From Micromonospora costi (GTDB taxonomy: Bacteria; Actinomycetota; Actinomycetes; Mycobacteriales; Micromonosporaceae), in assembly GCF_003626655.1 (NCBI RefSeq), contig NZ_RBAN01000001.1:1364001-1428000 (forward strand): a DNA stretch of 64,000 bases, given 5' to 3'. The position numbers and the translations under genes were made by a program. Shown one piece after another: positions 1 through 7,878 of this stretch. Under the pieces are notes generated by a model. That model was not told where the DNA came from, ran no database searches, and saw only the letters and a list, made by a program, of their open reading frames with translations. Each line of letters begins with the position of its first letter. Positions within the stretch are counted from its first letter, which is position 1.

Positions 1-119
1 AGGCCGGGTGTGCGGCGGCGTACGCCCTCGGGCAGGCCGACCTCGGCGGGGCGCAGCCGGGCGCGGCGGCTGCGCAGGAACGCCGCCAGTTCGTCACGGC
101 GCAGGCCGGTGCTGGTCAT
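1..119 (-). CDS. HTH (MmyB-like) transcriptional regulator, 5' fragment
   Basis: Only the first 39 or so codons lie in the window; the rest runs off the left edge. The reading begins at an ATG at 119-117 on the minus strand and gives MTSTGLRRDELAAFLRSRR, followed by the run LRPAEVGLPEG and then RRRTPG. This N-terminus is typical of actinobacterial Xre/MmyB-type regulators, which start with 'elgaFLRarRarl.Padvglp...RRTPGLRReEVA'. It is divergent from the short-chain dehydrogenase at 223, and a perfect palindrome lies between them. In this family the regulator often represses a neighbouring oxidoreductase, so that pairing is the likely job here (inference). The body of the protein, including the C-terminal MmyB sensor domain, cannot be checked. 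Confidence 0.75.
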   Translation of the reverse strand, partial: MTSTGLRRDELAAFLRSRRARLRPAEVGLPEGVRRRTPG

Positions 120-154
120 GCGTTCCAGGGTGCCTCAGGTCCGGGCGGTCAGGG

Positions 155-171
155 TGGTACCGCCGGTACCA
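155..171. promoter_or_regulatory. palindromic operator candidate TGGTACC-N3-GGTACCA
   Basis: A perfect inverted repeat with 7-bp arms and a 3-bp centre lies between the divergent HTH regulator (start 119) and the dehydrogenase (start 223). Its position and symmetry suit a binding site for the divergent regulator. The link to that protein is inference. Confidence 0.5.
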
Positions 172-222
172 GCCTCGCCCGGTCTCTCCCGGCCCGGCGG
201 GCGCGACGGCACCGTCGAGGGC

Positions 223-978
223 ATGACGACGAACCTGATCGCCCTGGTCACCGGGGCCAACAAGGGAATCGGCCTCGCCACGGCCCGGCAGCTGGGGGCG
301 CGCGGGATGACGGTGCTGGTCGGCGCGCGGGACGCCGAGCGGGGCCGGGCCGCCGAACGGGAGCTGCGCGACGGCGGGGCGGACGCCCGCTTCGTACCCC
401 TCGACGTCACCGACGCCGAGTCGGTGGCCGCCGCCGCGAAACTGGTCGACGAGGAGTACGGGCACCTCGACGTGCTGGTCAACAACGCCGGCATCGTGCT
501 CGGCGACGGCGAACGGGCACTGCCCAGCGAGACCACCGTGGACACGCTGCGCCGGGTGTACGAGACGAACGTCTTCGGGGTGGTCGCGGTCACCAACGCC
601 CTGTTGCCGCTGCTGCGCCGCGCGCCCGCGGCCCGGATCGTGAACGTCTCCAGCGAGGTCGGCTCGATCGCCACGATCTCCGACCCGGAGAGCTTCATCT
701 GGGCGTTGACCTCGGTGCCGTACCCCTCGTCGAAGGCGGCCCTCAACATGGTCACCGCCATGTACGCCAAGGAGCTGCGGGACACCCCGATCCGGGTGAA
801 CGCCGCGAACCCGGGCTACTGCGCGACGGACCTCAACGGGCACCACGGCTACCGCAGCGCGGAGCAGGGCGCCGAGGTGAGCGTGCACCTGGCGACGCTG
901 CCCGCGGACGGCCCGACCGGCCAGCTGTGGGGTCACCTCGCCGACGACGGCGGCGGGTACGGCGTCCTGCCCTGGTGA
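223..978 (+). CDS. short-chain dehydrogenase/reductase (SDR family)
   Basis: A 251-aa classical SDR that uses NAD(P)H to reduce a carbonyl or oxidise an alcohol; the substrate is unknown. The Rossmann motif VTGANKGIG lies at about residues 9-17, NNAG at about 87-90, and the catalytic Tyr and Lys are in YPSSK (Y167, K171) after the VSS serine. The longer stretch between NNAG and the active-site tyrosine resembles carbonyl-reductase-like SDRs. The ATG at 223 is preceded by GAGGG and puts the cofactor motif at the usual distance. An upstream in-frame extension exists but has no family similarity. It is divergent from an MmyB-like regulator and ends at a strong hairpin (1061-1099), so it looks monocistronic. 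Confidence 0.9.
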   Translation: MTTNLIALVTGANKGIGLATARQLGARGMTVLVGARDAERGRAAERELRDGGADARFVPLDVTDAESVAAAAKLVDEEYGHLDVLVNNAGIVLGDGERALPSETTVDTLRRVYETNVFGVVAVTNALLPLLRRAPAARIVNVSSEVGSIATISDPESFIWALTSVPYPSSKAALNMVTAMYAKELRDTPIRVNAANPGYCATDLNGHHGYRSAEQGAEVSVHLATLPADGPTGQLWGHLADDGGGYGVLPW

Positions 979-1060
979 CGGTCGGTGCGGCGGCCGCGGC
1001 GGCGGCCGCCGCCGGGGCCGCGCCCGCCGTCGCACCCGCGGAGATCCGCACAACAACAGG

Positions 1061-1099
1061 GATGTAGTGGCCTCCCGGCGGCCCGGAGGCCACTACATC
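1061..1099. terminator. 15-bp-stem hairpin, bidirectional terminator candidate
   Basis: A perfect 15-bp stem (1061-1075 with 1085-1099) has a 9-nt GC loop. It sits between the converging SDR gene and the minus-strand permease. There is no U tract, as is common for actinomycete terminators. Confidence 0.65.
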
Positions 1100-1123
1100 A
1101 GGCATGTTGCGCGATCTTGGGCG

Positions 1124-1184
1124 CCCGGACCCGGGCAACGCCGGACCGGCGGTGCCCGGACCCGGCAACGCCGGACCGGCGGCG
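1124..1184. repeat. two-copy tandem repeat of about 30 bp
   Basis: Two adjacent near-identical units (1124-1154 and 1155-1184) both begin CCCGGACCCGG and contain CAACGCCGGACCGGCGG. They differ by one inserted G and one base near the end. The copies lie in the intergenic space between the hairpin and the permease stop. No function is evident; it is probably a replication-slippage duplication. Confidence 0.7.
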
Positions 1185-1210
1185 CCGGGCTTGAACGCCC
1201 CGCGCGTCCC

Positions 1211-2752
1211 CTACAGGCCCACCGTCCGGGCGGTGGAGCGGCGGAACAGCGGCACGAGACAGCCGGCGACTGACACCGCCGCCTGGGTGAGCACCGCGGA
1301 CCAGTCGAGCGCCTCCGGGGCTCGCGCGGTGAACAGGCTGATCACCGTCGGCAGGGCCAGGACCGCCACGACGTCCACCCCGTTCACCAGCCACAGCAGT
1401 ACGCCGCTGGGGAACGCGCCGACCGGCGTGTCGATGAAGATCGTGCCGATGCTGCTGGCGCTGGCCCTGGCGCGGTAGAGGGCCGCGACGGCGGCCGCCG
1501 GGCCGGCCGCGACGCCGAGCGCCCACCACGGGCCGGACAGGTCGCCGGCCACCTGCGCCACGCCGAGGGCGAGCGCGCCCCACAGCACGGCGACCCCGGT
1601 GGGGACCACGAGTCGCTGCCCGTAGACGCGGCGGGCGGTGAGGCCGAGCAGCCGCAGCGTCGCCGGGTTGGACGCGTCGGCGTGGGTGGCCTCGCCCGTG
1701 ATGCTGGCGGCGGCCAGCGCGCCGACCAGGACGGTGGCCGCCATCAGCCAGGCCGGCCCGTCGACGACGAGGGCTGGCACCATCGCGGTGCCGATCAGCC
1801 AGGGCAGCCGCCCGGGCCGACGGGCGACGTGGAGCAGGTCCTGCGCGACCAGCGGCGGCACGCGGCGGGCCCGCAGCAGCCGCGAGCTGCGGATTCCGGC
1901 CCGCCGCCGCCAGTACCGGCGGGCGCCCTGCTCGGCGAGGAACGAGGGCTCGATGGCGTAGACCGCGTCGGCGTACGAGCCCGTGGTGGCCGCCGCCTCG
2001 ACGATCCGGTGGGTCGGCCAGCCGTCCAGCTGCCACCAGATGCCGACGAGGGCGGCGGCGGCCAGCGGCAGCACGGTGGCCGCCACGACCAGCACGATCG
2101 AGGCCGGGGGCAGCACCGCACCCGGAGGCGCGTACCCGCCGGCCAGCCGCTCGACGGCCGCGCCCACGACGAGCGCGGCGGCGACAGCGCCGGTCAGCCG
2201 GTCGACCACCCGGCCTGTGCCGGGGCACTGCTGGCAGCGGACCGCGAGCAGCACCAGGAGGAGCCCGGCCGCGGCCCCACCGGCCAGGCCCGCCGCGAAG
2301 GCGGTGTCCCCCGCCGGTCGTCCGGCGACACGACCGGCGACGGCGAGCCCGACCAGGCCGCCCACGACGACCGCGGTGAACACGGTCAGCAGCAGGGCGG
2401 GGGTGAGCAACGCCCGCCGGCGCACCGGCGCCACCAGCAGCCAGGTCGCGTCCGCCCGGGTGACCACGAGCGGGCCGGTCCGCCGCAGCACGTTGAGGAA
2501 GGCCAGCAGCACCAGCGCGGCACCGACCAGCACCGGCACCGACGGCCCACCCGCTTCGGCCGGCCAGACGACGGCGCCGAGCGGCCGGCCGACGAGGACC
2601 CCGGCCATGACGATCGCGAGCAGGACGCAGTAGACGCTGCTCGGATCGACCCGGCCGACGGCGGCGACCCGCATGCGCCGGATCCGGCGGCGGACGTCGG
2701 CGTCGCTGGCCGGGACGGTGACCGGCTCCCTGGTGGCCGTCACCGGCAGCAC
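1211..2752 (-). CDS. ABC transporter membrane subunit (DUF6297-like)
   Basis: A 513-aa polytopic membrane protein with many hydrophobic segments of about 20 residues, including VYCVLLAIVMAGVLVG, a run of leucines and valines near residues 75-90, and others through to the C-terminus. It is last in a minus-strand run directly after an ABC ATPase whose stop is 39 bp upstream, so it is probably the permease partner. The size and placement match the actinobacterial DUF6297 proteins encoded beside ABC ATPases; that assignment rests on context and general appearance. The substrate is unknown. The ATG at 2752 opens a charged cytoplasmic N-terminus of about 45 residues. Transcription would end at the 1061-1099 hairpin. 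Confidence 0.7.
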   Translation of the reverse strand: MLPVTATREPVTVPASDADVRRRIRRMRVAAVGRVDPSSVYCVLLAIVMAGVLVGRPLGAVVWPAEAGGPSVPVLVGAALVLLAFLNVLRRTGPLVVTRADATWLLVAPVRRRALLTPALLLTVFTAVVVGGLVGLAVAGRVAGRPAGDTAFAAGLAGGAAAGLLLVLLAVRCQQCPGTGRVVDRLTGAVAAALVVGAAVERLAGGYAPPGAVLPPASIVLVVAATVLPLAAAALVGIWWQLDGWPTHRIVEAAATTGSYADAVYAIEPSFLAEQGARRYWRRRAGIRSSRLLRARRVPPLVAQDLLHVARRPGRLPWLIGTAMVPALVVDGPAWLMAATVLVGALAAASITGEATHADASNPATLRLLGLTARRVYGQRLVVPTGVAVLWGALALGVAQVAGDLSGPWWALGVAAGPAAAVAALYRARASASSIGTIFIDTPVGAFPSGVLLWLVNGVDVVAVLALPTVISLFTARAPEALDWSAVLTQAAVSVAGCLVPLFRRSTARTVGL

Positions 2753-2791
2753 CCCGCACCCGTTCCGGACGGGCGGACGGCCCTCACCGGG

Positions 2792-3475
2792 TCAGCCCTC
2801 CGGCCGGGACAGGACGACCTCGTCCGCGCCGACGTCGCGCCAGAACTGCTCGTCGTGGCTCGCCATGAGCAGCGTGCCGCCGGTCGCCAGGTAGTCGCGC
2901 AGGTGCCCCGCGAGGGCACGCTTGGCCCCGACGTCGAGACGCTGTTCCGGTTCGTCGAGCACCAGCAGGCGGCTGGGGCGTACGAAGGTCGCCGCGAGCA
3001 GGAACCGCTGCCGCTGGCCGGAGGAGAGGGTGATCGGGAGGCTGTCGGCCAGCCCGGTGATCCCGAGCAGGCCGGACACCTCGTCGACGCGCCCGTCGGC
3101 CGGGTCCCCACCGTTGGCCACCCGCACCAGCTCCAGGTGCTCGCGTACGGTCAGGCCGTGGTACCAGGTCGGCGACTCCACGGTCGTCGCCACCTGCCGC
3201 CAGAACCCGGCGCCCTGGTCGGGCGCCGCACCGAAGACGGTCACCACGCCACCGGAGGGCGCCTGCAGGCCGGTCACGCAGCGCAGCAGCGTGGACTTGC
3301 CCACCCCGTTCTCTCCGGTGAGGGCGACCACGGCGCCCACGGGGACCCGCAGGCCCACGCCGTCCAGCACGGTCGTCGACCCGTACGTGACGGTCAGGCC
3401 GGTGACCTCGACCGCCGCGCCGTCGCTCACGCCCCGCTCGCGATCACGCGTGGCGCTGACCTCCCCGTTCCGCAT
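2792..3475 (-). CDS. ABC transporter ATP-binding protein
   Basis: A 227-aa nucleotide-binding subunit powering transport through the permease downstream. The Walker A motif is GENGVGKST, the signature is LSSGQRQR rather than the canonical LSGGQ, Walker B is LLVLDEPEQ, and the switch histidine is in ASHDEQ. A glutamine follows the catalytic Asp-Glu-Pro where many family members carry threonine. The ATG at 3475 has a weak ribosome site. An in-frame GTG at 3430 gives VSDGAAVEVTGL, a more typical NBD N-terminus, and may be the true start. It begins 9 bp after the GNAT gene stops, so the two are probably cotranscribed. Confidence 0.85.
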   Translation of the reverse strand: MRNGEVSATRDRERGVSDGAAVEVTGLTVTYGSTTVLDGVGLRVPVGAVVALTGENGVGKSTLLRCVTGLQAPSGGVVTVFGAAPDQGAGFWRQVATTVESPTWYHGLTVREHLELVRVANGGDPADGRVDEVSGLLGITGLADSLPITLSSGQRQRFLLAATFVRPSRLLVLDEPEQRLDVGAKRALAGHLRDYLATGGTLLMASHDEQFWRDVGADEVVLSRPEG

Positions 3476-3484
3476 CCCGCCATG

Positions 3485-4060
3485 CTAGTGACCCCCGGCC
3501 CGCTCCCCGATCACGTCGGCGGATGGCCCCGCGTCCCCCGGCTGGTCGCCCCCCGCCGCCGGCGCCGTCAGGTCGAGCCGCCAGTCGTTCGAGCGCATGA
3601 GCTGGCCCGGCGGGTACTCGAACTCGGTCTCGCCGAGCAGGGTGAAGCCGGCCTTGCGGCAGATCGCGTTCGAGGCCGGGTTGTCGACCGAGGGGAACGC
3701 GTGCGCCCACCGGAGGGTCCGCCGGGCGGCCGCCACCGCCACCACCGCCCGCACCGCGGCCGTGGCCAGGCCCCGGCCCTGGTGCTCGGGCAGCACCGCC
3801 CAGCCCATCTCGTACACCTGCTCGCCGTGCCACTCCCGTTCCCAGTAGCCGACGCTGCCGGCGCGCGTCCCGTCCGGCAGCACGACCGTGAACATGCAGC
3901 CCTTACCCGTGCCACCGAACCGCACGTAGCGCTCGTGCCGCGCCACCACCTGCTCGTCGGTCTCCGGGCCACCGGTGTGCGCCCGGATCTCCGGCGCGTT
4001 GAGCCGCCGCAGCAGATCGAGGTCGTCCTCGCTCCACGGCGCGATGCGTACCTGTCCCAT
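3485..4060 (-). CDS. GNAT family N-acetyltransferase
   Basis: A 191-aa acetyl-CoA-dependent acetyltransferase. The acetyl-CoA loop is EHQGRGLATAAV (Q/RxxGxG/A), preceded by GWAVLP, with the late-strand motif NPASNAICRKAGF at about residues 130-143. The length and layout match RimJ/RimL-type GNATs that modify small amines or protein N-termini; the substrate is unknown. The ATG at 4060 sits behind a GGGTGGGG stretch. A longer upstream reading would overlap the preceding membrane-protein gene and adds no conserved sequence. It is second of four same-strand genes with short gaps (22 bp before, 9 bp after). Confidence 0.88.
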   Translation of the reverse strand: MGQVRIAPWSEDDLDLLRRLNAPEIRAHTGGPETDEQVVARHERYVRFGGTGKGCMFTVVLPDGTRAGSVGYWEREWHGEQVYEMGWAVLPEHQGRGLATAAVRAVVAVAAARRTLRWAHAFPSVDNPASNAICRKAGFTLLGETEFEYPPGQLMRSNDWRLDLTAPAAGGDQPGDAGPSADVIGERAGGH

Positions 4061-4082
4061 CCCCCACCCCCTCGTCACCTTG

Positions 4083-5069
4083 TCATTCAACCCGCCCGCA
4101 CGGCTCGACCCGGCGACGGGCCTCCCCCCGGCCGCGGACGGCACGTACCACCACGGCCAGCGTCGCCGCGCCGGCGACGACCCCCACGACCGCCTGGGCG
4201 CCGGCCACCCCCAGGTTCTCCGGCCACCGGTTGGCCTGCTCGGCGGCGACGGCCAGGTATCCGACCAGCGGCAGCTTCCAGCAGCTCCAGGCGAACAGGA
4301 ATCCCGACGACACCCAGCCCAGCGTGACCGGAATCCACCGCGGCAGTCCGGGCACCCGGCCGCTGGTCAGCGCAAACGCGCAGGCGGCGGCGACGAGGGC
4401 CCACACTCCCGCGTTCCCGGTCAGCAGGCGCCAGTCCGGGTCGGCGAACTCCGGCTGTGCGAGGCCGAGGGTTCCGCCCGCCGCCCAGACGAGCTGCAGG
4501 ACGCCGAGGACGGCCGTCATCGTGGCCGCGGCCACCCCCGAGCGACCGCCCGGCGGCCCCTTCCTGACCCGACCCTGGAACGCCGCCGGCCATCGTTCCC
4601 GCAGGTAGATCGGGAGCGCGACGGCCAACCCGAGGCCGAGCCCGGCGAAGCCGACGTCGATGAGCACGGCCTCCCAGACCGGCATGGTCGAGCCGTCCCC
4701 GCCCGTCGCGCCCCCGTTTCCGCCCGCCAGCGAGCCGACCAGCAGGTACGGGAGCATGGGCACCAGAAAGCCGCTGCCGATCCAGGCGCACGCGAGCAAT
4801 GGCAGCGCCGGGATCCTCCGCCCCCAGGGTCGGGCCAGCGCGAGGCCGAGCACGATGCCCGTCGCCGCCATCACGATGGTGACCGCGTTGAGCAGGACCC
4901 AGCCCGCCAGGCTGAACTCCTCACCCACCTCGACGAGGCCGGACAGCCCGCCGACCACCCACGAGACCTTGATGAGCAGGTACGGCACCATGGCGGCCGC
5001 CGCCCCGTACGCGAAGACCACCCTGGTGCGGCTGCCCGGCGCCGCACCGCGCCCGTCGACGTCATCCAT
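4083..5069 (-). CDS. polytopic membrane protein of unknown function
   Basis: A 328-aa protein with about eight hydrophobic helices (for example AYGAAAAMVPYLLIKVSWVV, AVTIVMAATGIVLGLALA, LLACAWIGSGFLVPMLPYLL). Helix pairs are separated by loops ending in RPWGRRIP and YLRERWP. I do not recognise the family. The ATG at 5069 has an AGGGG ribosome site; a GTG at 5078 is also in frame. It is first in the minus-strand run that continues into the GNAT and the ABC pair, so it may share their promoter. It is divergent from the FMN reductase at 5232, with a perfect 11-bp-arm palindrome between them. Confidence 0.75.
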   Translation of the reverse strand: MDDVDGRGAAPGSRTRVVFAYGAAAAMVPYLLIKVSWVVGGLSGLVEVGEEFSLAGWVLLNAVTIVMAATGIVLGLALARPWGRRIPALPLLACAWIGSGFLVPMLPYLLVGSLAGGNGGATGGDGSTMPVWEAVLIDVGFAGLGLGLAVALPIYLRERWPAAFQGRVRKGPPGGRSGVAAATMTAVLGVLQLVWAAGGTLGLAQPEFADPDWRLLTGNAGVWALVAAACAFALTSGRVPGLPRWIPVTLGWVSSGFLFAWSCWKLPLVGYLAVAAEQANRWPENLGVAGAQAVVGVVAGAATLAVVVRAVRGRGEARRRVEPCGRVE

Positions 5070-5151
5070 GCCCCTCACGATCGACCGCGCCCGACCGCCG
5101 TACCTCCCGCGCGCGAGGGAGGCGGGGGGAGATCGCCCCCCGGCCGCCGGT

Positions 5152-5176
5152 ACCCGCTAGATCCGATCTAGCGGGT
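5152..5176. promoter_or_regulatory. palindromic operator candidate (11-bp arms, 3-bp centre)
   Basis: ACCCGCTAGAT (5152-5162) pairs perfectly with ATCTAGCGGGT (5166-5176). It lies in the divergent promoter region between the membrane-protein operon and the reductase/exporter operon. The A/T-containing arms stand out from the GC background and look like a dimeric repressor site such as a TetR operator. No TetR gene lies next to it, so the regulator would act in trans. Confidence 0.6.
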
Positions 5177-5231
5177 GCCGGGCCGCGCCTCGCGCCTGAC
5201 GGGTGAGACCGAGAGGCCGGGAGGGGGAACC

Positions 5232-5786
5232 ATGACACCGCTGCGACTCGCCGTGATCATCGGCAGCACCCGCGAGGGACGGATGGGCGACACGGTCGCC
5301 CGTTGGTTCGTCGACCAGGCCGGCCGCCGGGACGATATGGCGGTGAGCGTCCTCGACCTCGCCGACTACGACTTCCCAACCAGCTATCCGGCCGAGCCGA
5401 CCAGCTCCATCCGGTCGTTCGTGCGGGAGGTGGGACGGGCCGAGGCGTTCGCCGTGGTCACCCCCGAGTACAACCACAGCTTTCCGGCCTCGTTGAAACA
5501 GGCGATCGACTATGCGTACGACGAGTGGCAGGCCAAACCGGTCGGCTTCGTGTCGTACGGCTGCCGCTCCACGGGCCTGCACGCGGTGGACCAGCTCCGC
5601 ACGGTCTTCACCGCGCTGCACGCCACGACCATGCGCGACGTCGTGGGCGTCGACCTGCTGTGCGGCGAGCCGTCGCCGCTGCACGCCGACCAGCTCTGCC
5701 AGGACGCCCGCGTCCTGCTCGACGAGCTCGCCTGGTGGGGCCTGGCGTTGCGCGACGGTCGCGCGGCGCGCCCCTACGTCTCCTGA
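5232..5786 (+). CDS. NADPH-dependent FMN reductase (flavodoxin-fold)
   Basis: A 184-aa flavodoxin-like NAD(P)H:FMN oxidoreductase. The phosphate loop is [11 protein letters not shown] near the N-terminus, the flavin/dimer motif is [18 protein letters not shown], and GFVSYG follows. These three blocks define the NADPH_FMN_red family, which supplies reduced flavin or reduces quinones and azo compounds. The ATG at 5232 has a strong GAGGGGG site; a longer in-frame reading would run through the upstream palindrome. It is first in an operon with a DrrAB-type exporter (26-bp gap), which suggests the transporter handles a redox-active or reductase-processed compound (inference). Confidence 0.9.
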   Translation: MTPLRLAVIIGSTREGRMGDTVARWFVDQAGRRDDMAVSVLDLADYDFPTSYPAEPTSSIRSFVREVGRAEAFAVVTPEYNHSFPASLKQAIDYAYDEWQAKPVGFVSYGCRSTGLHAVDQLRTVFTALHATTMRDVVGVDLLCGEPSPLHADQLCQDARVLLDELAWWGLALRDGRAARPYVS

Positions 5787-5812
5787 CCTGGTATGGAAGG
5801 AAGGTACGGATC

Positions 5813-6826
5813 ATGAGTAAGCGCACGACCGGCCTGGCCGTCGAGGCCGAGGGACTGACCCGGTCGTTCGGGGAGACCCGGGCTCTGGCCGGGATGGACC
5901 TGAGCGTCCCCGCCGGCACCGTCTACGGTCTGCTCGGTCCCAACGGGGCCGGCAAGACCACGGCCGTACGGGTCCTCGCGACGCTGCTGCGGCCCGACGG
6001 CGGGCGAGCCCGCGTCTTCGGCCACGACGTGGTCGCCGAGGCCGACAAGGTACGGGCGCGGGTGAGCCTCACTGGCCAGTACGCCTCGATCGACGAGGAC
6101 CTGACCGGTGTCGAGAACCTGATCCTGCTCGGCCGGCTGCTGGGCCTGCGCAAGCCGGCCGCGCGGCAGCGGGCGGACCAGTTGCTCGCCGCGTTCGGGC
6201 TGACCGACGCGGGCGGCCGGCAGGTGAAGAAGTACTCCGGCGGCATGCGGCGCCGCATCGACATCGCGGCCAGCATCCTGAACACGCCCGACCTGCTCTT
6301 CCTCGACGAGCCCACCACGGGCCTGGACCCGCGCAGCCGCAACCAGGTGTGGGAGATCGTCCGGGCGGTCGTCGCCCACGGCACCACCGTGCTGCTCACC
6401 ACGCAGTACCTCGACGAGGCCGACCAGCTGGCCGGCCGGATCGCCGTCGTCGACCACGGCCGGGTGATCGCGGAGGGCACGCCGGGCGAGCTGAAGTCGT
6501 CGGTCGGCTCCGGCACCGTCCACCTGCGACTGCGCGACGCCGGGCAGCGGCCCGAGGCCGAGAAGGTGGTGCGGGCCGCGCTCGGCGTACCGGTGCAGCT
6601 CGAACCCGACCCGGTGGCGCTCACCGCGCGGGTCGGCGGTGAGGGCAGCGACCTGGCGGCCAGCGAGCAGGCCGCACGTGCCCTGGCGGACCTGGCCCGC
6701 GCCGGCATCGTCGTCGACGACTTCTCCCTCGGCCAGCCCAGCCTGGACGAGGTCTTCCTCGCCCTGACCGACCACCCCGCCGTCCCGGACGACGAGCGGG
6801 ACGAGCAGCTGGAGGCAGCCCGATGA
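5813..6826 (+). CDS. daunorubicin-resistance-type ABC exporter ATPase (DrrA family)
   Basis: A 337-aa ATPase. Walker A is GPNGAGKTT, the signature YSGGMRRR, Walker [13 protein letters not shown], and the switch region [20 protein letters not shown], the QYLDEA motif and the long C-terminal extension ending in [10 protein letters not shown] are hallmarks of the DrrA/CcmA drug-exporter family. Such proteins drive export of anthracyclines and other hydrophobic compounds with a DrrB permease. The ATG at 5813 has a strong GGAAGGAAGG site. The stop overlaps the permease start by ATGA, showing translational coupling. The actual substrate is unknown. Confidence 0.92.
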   Translation: MSKRTTGLAVEAEGLTRSFGETRALAGMDLSVPAGTVYGLLGPNGAGKTTAVRVLATLLRPDGGRARVFGHDVVAEADKVRARVSLTGQYASIDEDLTGVENLILLGRLLGLRKPAARQRADQLLAAFGLTDAGGRQVKKYSGGMRRRIDIAASILNTPDLLFLDEPTTGLDPRSRNQVWEIVRAVVAHGTTVLLTTQYLDEADQLAGRIAVVDHGRVIAEGTPGELKSSVGSGTVHLRLRDAGQRPEAEKVVRAALGVPVQLEPDPVALTARVGGEGSDLAASEQAARALADLARAGIVVDDFSLGQPSLDEVFLALTDHPAVPDDERDEQLEAAR

Positions 6827-7677
6827 GCGACACCGCCACCACGACCGGCCGCGCGCCGTCCGTCTACGTACCCTCCGCCGAGGCGCTCGCGACCGTCCTC
6901 GCGCCCGGCGAGCGGCCGCCGAGGCCGAGCGCCCTGTCGGCGTCGCTCACCTTCGGCTGGCGGGCACTGCTGAAGATCAAGCACGTGCCGGAGCAGCTGT
7001 TCGACGTGACCGCGTTCCCGATCATCATGGTGCTGATGTTCACGTACCTGTTCGGCGGCGCCCTCGCCGACAGCCCCCGTGACTACCTGCAGTTCTTCCT
7101 GCCCGGCATCATGGTGACCAGCGTCGTGATGATCACCATGTACACCGGGGTCGGGCTCAACACCGACATCGAGAAGGGCGTCTTCGACCGCTTCCGTACG
7201 CTGCCGGTCTGGCGGCCGTCCGCCCTCGTCGGCATGATCTTCGGCGACCTCCTGCGGTACGTGCTGGCGGCCGTGGTGATCCTCGGCGTCGGGCTGGTGC
7301 TCGGCTTCCGGCCCGACGGCGGCCTGATCGGGGTGGCCGCCGGGATCGGCCTGCTCGTGGTGTTCTCGTTCGCGTTCTCGTGGGTCTGGACGTTCTTCGG
7401 CCTGATCCTGCGCAGCGAGAAGTCGGTGATGGGCGTGAGCATGATGGTGCTCTTCCCGCTGACCTTCCTCAGCAACGTCTTCGTCGAACCCAGCACCATG
7501 CCGGGCTGGCTCCAGGCGTTCGTGAAGGTCAACCCGATCACCCACCTCGTGGCCGCCGTACGTTCCGCGATGGCCGGCTCGACGGACCCGTCGAACACGA
7601 TGTGGCTGCTGCTGTGGAGCGCCGGCTTCGTGGTGGTCTTCGGGACGCTGACCATGTACCGCTACAACCGTCGCTGA
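6823..7677 (+). CDS. ABC-2 type exporter permease (DrrB family)
   Basis: A 284-aa ABC-2 permease coupled to the preceding DrrA-like ATPase by a 4-bp ATGA overlap. A cytoplasmic N-terminus of about 45 residues precedes roughly six membrane helices. Family motifs include the central [19 protein letters not shown], the [14 protein letters not shown] amphipathic block that contacts the ATPase, and the [14 protein letters not shown] segment before the last helix. The length and layout match DrrB. A 16-bp hairpin 17 bp after the stop closes the operon. Confidence 0.92.
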   Translation: MSDTATTTGRAPSVYVPSAEALATVLAPGERPPRPSALSASLTFGWRALLKIKHVPEQLFDVTAFPIIMVLMFTYLFGGALADSPRDYLQFFLPGIMVTSVVMITMYTGVGLNTDIEKGVFDRFRTLPVWRPSALVGMIFGDLLRYVLAAVVILGVGLVLGFRPDGGLIGVAAGIGLLVVFSFAFSWVWTFFGLILRSEKSVMGVSMMVLFPLTFLSNVFVEPSTMPGWLQAFVKVNPITHLVAAVRSAMAGSTDPSNTMWLLLWSAGFVVVFGTLTMYRYNRR

Positions 7678-7694
7678 CCTGCTCCCCGACCGCC

Positions 7695-7731
7695 CGACGG
7701 GCGTCGCCACCCCACGTGGCGACGCCCGTCG
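7695..7731 (+). terminator. 16-bp-stem hairpin terminator after the DrrAB operon
   Basis: CGACGGGCGTCGCCAC (7695-7710) pairs perfectly with 7716-7731 around a 5-nt CCCAC loop, 17 bp after the permease stop. It also faces the end of the minus-strand AAA regulator gene, whose stop lies 147 bp away. Confidence 0.8.
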
Positions 7732-7878
7732 CCCGTGATCCACACCAGATCAGCGAAATCGCGGTGTCCACGCCACCCGGACACCGCAACTTCAAGGAAA
7801 TGGAGTCGATCAAACCTCCGGCACGCGACCGGCCCGGCCGCCGCGTTGCCCGGCAGCCGGGAACGGCGCGCGGGTGGG

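Noticed and set aside
1682..4327. 881-codon plus-strand open frame opposite the ABC and GNAT genes
   Set aside because: It is antisense to four genes with clear motifs, its translation is rich in Arg, Gly and Pro with no domain, and it exists because GC-rich third positions leave few stops.
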